This document shows positions 15,252-20,092 of a DNA stretch of 20,092 bases, in pieces. The DNA is from an uncultured Selenomonadaceae bacterium. Its GTDB lineage: Bacteria; Bacillota; Negativicutes; Selenomonadales; Selenomonadaceae. Position numbers and translations under genes: made by a program. The stretch is taken from contig CAJORE010000128.1 of assembly GCA_905236595.1 (NCBI GenBank), positions 1-20,092 of the forward strand. Reading direction: 5' to 3'. Each line of letters opens with the position of its first letter. Positions within the stretch are counted from its first letter, which is position 1. The notes beneath the pieces were generated by a model that saw only the letters and a list, made by a program, of their open reading frames with translations, was not told where the DNA came from and did not search any database.

Positions 15252-17081
15252 ATGTGTGGAATTGTGGGCTATGTCGGCAACGGTCAGGCCGCGCCGTTTT
15301 TGCTTGAAGGACTTTCCAAGCTTGAATACCGGGGTTACGATTCGGCGGGCATCGCCGTTTATGACGGGCAAATCGTAAACGTTGACAAGAGCGTCGGACG
15401 TCTCGCCGCATTGCGCGAAAAAATCGGCAAAGATATGCCGCAAGGAACGCTGGGCATAGGCCATACCCGTTGGGCGACGCACGGACGTCCCTCCGACCGC
15501 AACGCCCATCCTCATGCCGACTGTTCCGGCGATTTTGTTGTCGTGCATAACGGCATTATCGAAAATTATTTATCACTCAAAGAAGAACTAATCGAAAAAG
15601 GACACCATTTCCAATCCGAGACCGATACGGAAGTTGTGGCGCATCTTATCGAAGACGTGTACGACGGTGATTTCCTAAGCTCCGTACGCAAAGTTTTGCA
15701 ACGCATCGAAGGTTCGTATTCACTGGTGTTCATGAGCAAAAAACATCCCGACGAACTTATTTGCACCAAGCAGGACAATCCCCTCGTCATCGGCCTGGGC
15801 GAAGGCGAAAATTTCATTGCTTCCGACATTCCCGCCATTATCGGCAGAACGCGCCAAACCTTCATCATGGCCGACGGCGAAATTGCCACGGTGAAAAAGG
15901 ATTCAATCAAAATTACCGATCGCAGCGGCAACGTCTTGAAGAAAAAAGTTTTCACGGTTAATTGGAACGCCGAGGCCGCAGAAAAGGGCGGCTATGAGCA
16001 TTTCATGCTCAAAGAGATCATGGAACAGCCCAAAGCCGTGCGCGACACCATGCGCGAGCGCATCACGAAAGACGGTTCGGGCATCGTGATGAACGAATTA
16101 AAGTGGGACAAAGAATACTTAAAGAGCTTTAACAAAATTTATATTGTCGCGTGCGGCACGGCTTATCACGCCGGCTTGGTCGGCAAGTATTACATCGAAA
16201 AATTGGCGCGGATTTTAGTCGAAGTTGACGTAGCTTCGGAATTTCGTTACCGCGACCCGATTATCGACGAAAAGACGCTTATGCTCGTCGTGAGCCAGTC
16301 CGGCGAAACCAGCGACACATTGGCGGCGCTGAAGGAAGCCAAACGGCGCGGCGCCAAAACGCTTGCGGTCACCAACGTCGTCGGTTCGTCCATTGCCCGC
16401 GAGGCGGACGCGGTTCTTTATACATGGGCAGGCCCCGAAATTGCCGTTGCCAGCACCAAGGCATATACGACACAACTCATTTTGATGTTCATGCTTGCGC
16501 TCTATATGGCGGAGATTTTGGAAACGCAAACGCCGACGCGCATAAAAGAACTAATCGACCTTTTGAAGAACATTCCCGGCCAAATAGGCGAAACGCTCTC
16601 CGACACCGAACCCATAAAAACTTTCGCCAAACGCTACGGCTTCAACGAAGATGTGTTTTACATAGGCCGCTCCCTTGATTACGACGTAGCCTTGGAAGGT
16701 GCTTTGAAACTAAAGGAAGTGTCGTACATTCACGCCGAAGCCTATGCCGCCGGCGAATTAAAACACGGAACGTTGGCGTTAATCGTCGAAGGCGTTCCGG
16801 TCATCGCCCTTGCCACGCAAAAAAGCGTCTATGAAAAAACACTTTCAAACATCAAGGAAGTAAAAGCACGCGACGCAGTAGTCATCGGCATTGCCGCCGA
16901 TGGCGACGAAGAACTCATCAAATACGTCGATCACGTCATTACCGTTCCGCAAACCGACGAACTTTTGATACCGCTGTTGACGGTGGTGCCGTTGCAGCTT
17001 TTGGCATATTACGGCGCGATAACCCGCGGTTGCGACGTTGACAAGCCGCGCAATTTGGCCAAATCGGTAACGGTTGAATGA
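15252..17081 (+). CDS. glmS: Glutamine--fructose-6-phosphate aminotransferase (isomerizing)
   Basis: Makes glucosamine-6-phosphate from fructose-6-phosphate and glutamine, the entry step to UDP-GlcNAc for peptidoglycan and lipid A-type sugars. The start is set by ATG-TGT at 15252: Met removal exposes Cys2, the glutaminase nucleophile (MCGIVGYVG). GGGAGG at 15239-15244 is 7 bases away. The glutaminase domain includes YRGYDSAGIAV, HTRWATHGRPSDRNAHPH and VVHNGIIENY. Two SIS sugar-isomerase domains follow: VACGTAYHAG (about residue 297), SQSGETSDTL, ASTKAYTTQL, and GRSLDYDVALEGALKLKE with GELKHG (about 470 on). The C-terminal KSVTVE contains the catalytic lysine region. The length of 609 aa is standard. 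An upstream ATG at 15201 lies in the -10 box and is rejected. The SpeD-like gene starts 10 bases after the stop. Confidence 0.98.
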   Translation: MCGIVGYVGNGQAAPFLLEGLSKLEYRGYDSAGIAVYDGQIVNVDKSVGRLAALREKIGKDMPQGTLGIGHTRWATHGRPSDRNAHPHADCSGDFVVVHNGIIENYLSLKEELIEKGHHFQSETDTEVVAHLIEDVYDGDFLSSVRKVLQRIEGSYSLVFMSKKHPDELICTKQDNPLVIGLGEGENFIASDIPAIIGRTRQTFIMADGEIATVKKDSIKITDRSGNVLKKKVFTVNWNAEAAEKGGYEHFMLKEIMEQPKAVRDTMRERITKDGSGIVMNELKWDKEYLKSFNKIYIVACGTAYHAGLVGKYYIEKLARILVEVDVASEFRYRDPIIDEKTLMLVVSQSGETSDTLAALKEAKRRGAKTLAVTNVVGSSIAREADAVLYTWAGPEIAVASTKAYTTQLILMFMLALYMAEILETQTPTRIKELIDLLKNIPGQIGETLSDTEPIKTFAKRYGFNEDVFYIGRSLDYDVALEGALKLKEVSYIHAEAYAAGELKHGTLALIVEGVPVIALATQKSVYEKTLSNIKEVKARDAVVIGIAADGDEELIKYVDHVITVPQTDELLIPLLTVVPLQLLAYYGAITRGCDVDKPRNLAKSVTVE

Positions 17082-17091
17082 GGAATTGAGC

Positions 17092-17544
17092 GTGAAAACA
17101 TTAGCCAAACACTTGGTGGCCGACCTTTACGGATGCCACCCCGCTTCAACCGCCGACAAGGATGCGGCGGAAGGCGAAATCGCCGATAAATTGCAGGAAG
17201 CGGGCTACACGATATTAAAAATTTCCTCCGAACACATGACCGAAAATCATGCGATCCTGACCGCCGTGTTCAATCAAGGACACATCACGGTTCACGTTTA
17301 TGCAGACTTAAAATATGTGGCAACGGATATTTTCTTAAACGGCAACAACGCCGAACCGGAAATTTTGTTCAAGGAAATAAGGAATTTCTTTAAGCCGGAA
17401 AAAACACGCATAACCGTTTTGAAACGCGGCGATTTTAAGCAAGGCAGCGACATGAAGCCGCAAATAAAAACCCGCGTTGCCCCATTGCGAAAGATTCACA
17501 ACACGGGCGCCAAGGTAATAAGAACATTGGCGCGGCGCAAGTAA
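17092..17544 (+). CDS. SpeD-like protein lacking the pyruvoyl serine (probable non-canonical AdoMet decarboxylase homologue)
   Basis: The first 120 residues follow the small prokaryotic AdoMet decarboxylase fold: KTLAKHLVADLYGC matches the family opening G-R-H-x-x-A-E-x-x-x-C, and GHITVHVYADLKYVATDIF matches the segment written S-H-L-x-I-H-T-W-P-E-x-x-Y-A in active enzymes. Measured from GTG 17092, the numbering coincides with the Thermotoga enzyme, as recalled: Ser63, which becomes the pyruvoyl cofactor, is Gly63 (GGA 17278-17280), the preceding Glu is Gln62, and Cys83 is Asn83. His68 is kept. Self-cleavage at this site is therefore not possible. The C-terminal 35 residues are strongly basic, ending IRTLARRK, unlike the usual family end. 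GAGGAA (17080-17085) sits over the glmS stop, which supports GTG as start. Function unknown: a regulator, binding protein or unrelated enzyme on the same fold are options. Confidence 0.8.
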   Translation: MKTLAKHLVADLYGCHPASTADKDAAEGEIADKLQEAGYTILKISSEHMTENHAILTAVFNQGHITVHVYADLKYVATDIFLNGNNAEPEILFKEIRNFFKPEKTRITVLKRGDFKQGSDMKPQIKTRVAPLRKIHNTGAKVIRTLARRK

Positions 17545-17568
17545 TGCCTCGCTTTGGTGTGAATAACC

Positions 17569-18519
17569 ATGAAATATTTTTTCTTTGTTGCCGCCGCCGT
17601 TATGTTGGCGGGCGGGTTTGCCGGAATGAGCGAACTGCCGCAACTTGGCACGGCGATGCTGTTTATCGGCGGCTGGTGTCTGTATAAGGGCGTAAAAAAC
17701 GCCAAAAATGACGAGCGGCGCTTGGCTTTGTCCGGCGAAGCCGAAAGCGAACGGGCAGCAATGCTCCAAGAAAGCTACGACAAGGCCGTCGGCGATTACC
17801 GAGCGATCGAAACGGCGCGGCGCACTATCGGCGACATTGAGTTATCCAACAATCTGGCGGCAATGCAACAAGTGAGCGGCAAACTTTTGCGCTACCTCGA
17901 AAAACATCCCGATCGGATTCCGTTGGCGCGAAAATTCATCGACTACTATCAGGATCGTGCAGCTCACTTAGCGGCAAAATATGCCGAACTTGAAGAGACG
18001 GGCATAAACACGGCCGAAATTGCCGACATGAAAGAACGCACCAAGATTGCCCTATCACAGATGAACGACGCTTACGCCGAACAATTTACCGCCGTGCTGA
18101 ACGATCGATTGTTAGACATGGATGCCGAACTTAAAGTGCTAAGCCAAACTCTTTCGCAAGACGGCGTGACAACAAACGGTAGGCGTCCGCCGCTTTTGGG
18201 CAAGCCCGGTGAAGCGGTGGGCGTGTTACCGGCGGCAAATACGTCCGTCGGGCGACGAAACAGTGCCGCGCTGAGTATAATTCCTCCCGCCAAACGAAGC
18301 GATGTTGTTTTGACAAAAGTGATTCAATCGGCATTGGCAATTTTTTTGGGAGGCTTCGGTGCGCACAAATTTTACCAAGGCAAAACCCTGCAAGGTGTGC
18401 TGTACATCATCTTTTGCTGGACGGCGATACCGTCGTTTATCGGTTTTTGCGAAGGACTTCGGTATCTTTTCATGAAGTTGGACACCTTTTATTTGGATTA
18501 TTACGAAAAGCGCACTTGA
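17569..18519 (+). CDS. Membrane protein with XpaC-like helical region and C-terminal TM2 domain
   Basis: A 316-residue protein. Two hydrophobic segments sit at the N-terminus (about residues 3-20 and 25-40). A charged helical region follows (about 45-190), in which YLEKHPDRIPLARKFIDYY (109-127) resembles XpaC, the 5-bromo-4-chloroindolyl phosphate hydrolysis family. A low-complexity linker rich in Pro, Gly and Arg spans about 195-245. The C-terminal TM2 domain (about 246-300) has FLGGFGAHKFYQGK, the family's G-x-x-G-x-H-x-F-Y signature, and two hydrophobic stretches. XpaC is often found with tellurite-resistance TelA proteins, which are not seen here. The function of either domain is not established. 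ATG 17569 follows the SpeD-like stop by 24 bases. The Shine-Dalgarno is weak, suggesting coupled or low translation. Its stop codon overlaps the infC promoter -35. Confidence 0.8.
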   Translation: MKYFFFVAAAVMLAGGFAGMSELPQLGTAMLFIGGWCLYKGVKNAKNDERRLALSGEAESERAAMLQESYDKAVGDYRAIETARRTIGDIELSNNLAAMQQVSGKLLRYLEKHPDRIPLARKFIDYYQDRAAHLAAKYAELEETGINTAEIADMKERTKIALSQMNDAYAEQFTAVLNDRLLDMDAELKVLSQTLSQDGVTTNGRRPPLLGKPGEAVGVLPAANTSVGRRNSAALSIIPPAKRSDVVLTKVIQSALAIFLGGFGAHKFYQGKTLQGVLYIIFCWTAIPSFIGFCEGLRYLFMKLDTFYLDYYEKRT

Positions 18520-18544
18520 CAAAAGCGGCTTTTGGCGTTATCAT
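18516..18544 (+). promoter_or_regulatory. Promoter of the infC-rpmI-rplT operon
   Basis: TTGACA (18516-18521), 17-base spacer, TATCAT (18539-18544). The -35 contains the TGA stop of the preceding gene (18517-18519). The predicted start is near 18551, giving a leader of about 270 bases. Confidence 0.85.
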
Positions 18545-18550
18545 ACGAAC

Positions 18551-18823
18551 CGTTTCATTGATAAAGCGGAGGTCGCCTTGACGGCGGGAAATTTCCCGCG
18601 GCTTCTCACCTGCCGACGGATCGTCGTGCGGGTTGCCAATATGCCGGAAGCTTTTGTTCGGCTTCGTTGATTAGGGACGGGGCAAACGAAGGTTTGCGAC
18701 GGTATTTTGCAAAATTTCGGGGCGGCTGACGGCTGCCCTTTTTTGTTTCGCTGTTCCCGACCTATAAATAACCGGGACGGTTCTCTCCCCAATGTTTATG
18801 GGGACTACGGAGGTGTTTAAGTC
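18551..18823 (+). ncRNA. Structured leader of the infC operon, probable ribosomal-protein (L20-type) leader
   Basis: This gene-free stretch between promoter and infC is full of structure. There is a 16-base perfect palindrome at 18584-18599, a stem with CGACG/CGTCG arms around 18614-18626, a hairpin at 18682-18697, and an intrinsic terminator at 18720-18744. After the terminator come two short stems, one with CCCG/CGGG arms (18755-18776) and one with CCCCA/TGGGG arms (18787-18803), just before the Shine-Dalgarno. Firmicutes commonly control infC-rpmI-rplT by L20 binding such a leader and causing early termination. Placement and the internal terminator fit that, but I cannot confirm the family model by eye. 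Confidence 0.6.
18720..18744 (+). terminator. Attenuator in the infC leader
   Basis: GGGCGGC (18720-18726) pairs with GCTGCCC (18732-18738), with one G-U pair and a 5-base loop, followed by six T (18739-18744). It lies about 80 bases before the infC start, so it must be conditional for the operon to be expressed. Confidence 0.75.
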
Positions 18824-19396
18824 ATTAGCAGGGAATCTTTGAGGATTAACGACGAAATCCGCATAAGAGAAGTTCGCGTAACGGGTGCCGATGGCGAACA
18901 ACTCGGCATCATGCCGACGCGTGACGCGCAAAAGTTGGCGGAAGATCAGCATTTGGATTTAGTGGAGGTCGCGCCCCACGCCAAACCGCCGGTATGCCGC
19001 ATCATGGATTTCGGCAAGTACAGATACGAGCAACAAAAAAGGGAAAAAGAGGCGCGCAAAAAGCAAAAGATTATCACCATTAAAGAAGTTAAACTGCGTC
19101 CCCATATCGAACAACATGATTTTGAAGTCAAACTTAAAAGCGCTCTGCGGTTTGTCGAAGAGGGCAACAAAGTCAAGCTGACAATTATGTTCAGAGGACG
19201 TGAACTTTCGCATCCGGAACTCGGCAAGGCCGTTTTGGACAAGGCGGTCGAAAAGCTCGGCTCATTGGTGAATGTCGAAAAGACCGCCAAACTTGAAGGC
19301 AAAAACATGACAATGATTGTGTCCCCCAAAACAAAACAGGCGGCCAAAAAAATTGCCGACAAAGTTACGGAAAAAACCGTAAAAGAGGAGGATTAG
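18824..19396 (+). CDS. infC: Translation initiation factor IF-3
   Basis: Binds the 30S subunit, prevents premature joining of 50S and proofreads the start codon. The N-domain shows [22 protein letters not shown] and LDLVEVAP. The linker has [28 protein letters not shown]. The C-domain has [29 protein letters not shown] and [10 protein letters not shown] place the start at ATT 18824. This codon is in frame, lies 10 bases after GGAGG (18809-18813), and gives an N-terminus reading M(I)[12 protein letters not shown], like clostridial IF-3. The only standard-type alternative, TTG 18839, has a poor upstream site. AUU is the classic self-regulatory start of infC, discriminated against by IF-3 itself. 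The product is 190 aa. The stop is 2 bases before rpmI. Confidence 0.96.
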   Translation: MSRESLRINDEIRIREVRVTGADGEQLGIMPTRDAQKLAEDQHLDLVEVAPHAKPPVCRIMDFGKYRYEQQKREKEARKKQKIITIKEVKLRPHIEQHDFEVKLKSALRFVEEGNKVKLTIMFRGRELSHPELGKAVLDKAVEKLGSLVNVEKTAKLEGKNMTMIVSPKTKQAAKKIADKVTEKTVKEED

Positions 19397-19398
19397 TT

Positions 19399-19596
19399 AT
19401 GCCGAAAATCAAAACCCGTCGGGCAGCGGCCAAACGTTTTACCGTTACCGGCAGCGGAAAATTTAAGCGCAACAAAGCTTACAAGAGCCACATTTTGGAG
19501 AAAAAATCGCCCAAACGCAAACGTAATCTGCGGAAGGGCGCTATCGTCGGCGTTAGCGAATTTGAACGCGTACGGCGTATGTTGCCCAACCTATGA
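19399..19596 (+). CDS. rpmI: 50S ribosomal protein L35
   Basis: A 65-residue very basic ribosomal protein. It starts [20 protein letters not shown] and contains [20 protein letters not shown] and the C-terminal RRMLP, all typical of L35. The start is ATG 19399, with GAGGAGG (19385-19391) lying in the end of infC. It is the middle gene of the conserved infC-rpmI-rplT order, 15 bases before rplT. Confidence 0.98.
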   Translation: MPKIKTRRAAAKRFTVTGSGKFKRNKAYKSHILEKKSPKRKRNLRKGAIVGVSEFERVRRMLPNL

Positions 19597-19611
19597 GGAG
19601 TGTGATTTTTT

Positions 19612-19965
19612 ATGGCAAGAGTAAAAAGCGGCGTTACGGCACACCGTCGCCACAAAAAAATATTAAAGCTCGCCAAAGGTTACCGCGGCGCCAAGAGCAA
19701 ACAGTTTAAGAAAGCCAATGAAACGGTGATGAAGGCGTTGTATTACGCCCGCCGCGATCGTCGCGCCAAAAAAGGCGAGTTCCGTCGGTTGTGGATTGCC
19801 CGTATCAATGCGGCGGCTCGTCTCAACGGCATCAGCTATTCGCGCATGATTTGCGGCTTGACCAAAGCCAACATCGCCGTCAACCGCAAAATGCTCGCCG
19901 ATTTGGCCGTCAATGATGCGGCGGCGTTTGCCAAATTAGTTGCCGTCGCCAAGGAAAATCTTTGA
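19612..19965 (+). CDS. rplT: 50S ribosomal protein L20
   Basis: Early-assembly protein of the large subunit that binds 23S rRNA, and in Firmicutes the feedback regulator of this operon. The N-terminal extension is [24 protein letters not shown] in family form, followed by [25 protein letters not shown] and the globular C-domain with [18 protein letters not shown]. The 117 aa length is standard. ATG 19612 is preceded by GAGGAG at 19595-19600, overlapping the rpmI stop, with 11 bases between. Its C-terminal domain is the part that in Bacillus recognises the operon leader, matching the structured leader upstream here. Confidence 0.98.
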   Translation: MARVKSGVTAHRRHKKILKLAKGYRGAKSKQFKKANETVMKALYYARRDRRAKKGEFRRLWIARINAAARLNGISYSRMICGLTKANIAVNRKMLADLAVNDAAAFAKLVAVAKENL

Positions 19966-19972
19966 AAAACCC

Positions 19973-20001
19973 TTGCATTTTACGTTTTTTTGTTGTAAAA
20001 T
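19973..20001 (+). promoter_or_regulatory. Promoter of the glycine tRNA gene
   Basis: TTGCAT (19973-19978), 17-base spacer, TAAAAT (19996-20001). The predicted start is near 20008, about 11 bases before the mature tRNA 5' end. The hexamers overlap the two arms of the rplT terminator stem. Confidence 0.75.
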
Positions 20002-20014
20002 GCCTTTGTTTTTG
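19975..20014 (+). terminator. Probable terminator after rplT
   Basis: GCATTTTAC (19975-19983) pairs perfectly with GTAAAATGC (19995-20003) across an 11-base T-rich loop, followed by CTTTGTTTTT and further T-rich sequence. The stem is A/T-rich, so termination may be incomplete and some tRNA could come from read-through. Confidence 0.6.
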
Positions 20015-20018
20015 ACAA

Positions 20019-20092
20019 GCGGGCATAGTTCATCGGTAGAATATCAGCTTCCCAAGCTGAGGAGGGCGGTTCGATTCCGCTTGCCCGCTCCA
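20019..20092 (+). tRNA. tRNA-Gly(CCC), with encoded CCA
   Basis: A complete 74-base cloverleaf. Acceptor stem GCGGGCA/TGCCCGC, D-stem GTTC/GAAT with loop ATCGGTA, anticodon stem TCAGC/GCTGA with 7-base loop TTCCCAA (anticodon CCC at 20051-20053 after U33), 4-base variable loop, and T-arm GGCGG-TTCGATT-CCGCT with one G-U pair. The discriminator is T and CCA is genomically encoded at 20090-20092, the last bases of the window. It reads GGG glycine codons. Confidence 0.96.

Noticed and set aside
17544..17568. Overlapping small frame starting at the TAATG junction after the SpeD-like gene
   Set aside because: It is out of frame with the membrane protein, reads as composition noise and has no Shine-Dalgarno; ATG 17569 opens a hydrophobic N-terminus as expected.
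1..20092. Mobile elements, prophage, CRISPR, toxin-antitoxin or defence genes
   Set aside because: No transposase, integrase, direct-repeat array or paired small toxin gene was found. Every substantial gap is accounted for by promoters, leaders or terminators.

Overview
This window looks like a housekeeping stretch of a bacterial chromosome. It is about half G+C, with short intergenic gaps, good Shine-Dalgarno sites and consensus sigma-A-type promoters. RNase Y, a SEC-C type methionine aminopeptidase, an infC-rpmI-rplT operon behind a long structured leader, and a bifunctional HisIE all fit the Bacillota. The carboxyspermidine route of polyamine synthesis and a chemoreceptor fit a motile, possibly Negativicutes-like member. 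That placement is inference. I saw no insertion sequence, prophage, CRISPR array, integrase or toxin-antitoxin pair.

Layout. (1) 1-4039, plus strand: the 3' part of rny, an unrecognised 174-residue protein, a terminator, then der and plsY. (2) 4050-9414, minus strand: read in transcription order, carboxynorspermidine/carboxyspermidine dehydrogenase, nspC, hisA, hisF and hisIE, with gaps or overlaps of 11 bases or less. A SagB-like nitroreductase gene follows and may be read through from this operon. (3) 9654-10568, plus strand: a ketopantoate reductase gene whose promoter overlaps the divergent polyamine/histidine promoter. (4) 10652-12379, minus strand: a methyl-accepting chemotaxis protein. 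(5) 12654-14066, plus strand: pyk. (6) 14210-15085, minus strand: map. It is divergent from (7) 15252-18519, plus strand: glmS, a SpeD-like gene and a membrane gene with XpaC-like and TM2 regions. (8) 18516-19965: promoter, about 270-base leader with an attenuator, infC (AUU start), rpmI and rplT. (9) 20019-20092: tRNA-Gly(CCC), complete with encoded CCA, ending exactly at the window edge.

The point most worth following is polyamine biology. The window encodes both enzymes of the aspartate-semialdehyde-dependent route, which makes spermidine or norspermidine without decarboxylated S-adenosylmethionine. It also carries, in the glmS operon, a SpeD homologue in which the serine that becomes the pyruvoyl cofactor is glycine (Gly63) and the catalytic cysteine is asparagine (Asn83). 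That protein cannot be an ordinary AdoMet decarboxylase. Other observations are interleaved or back-to-back divergent promoters, a palindrome between map and glmS, a terminator placed so that plsY mRNA would run antisense through the SagB-like gene, and a tRNA promoter whose hexamers overlap the arms of the preceding terminator.
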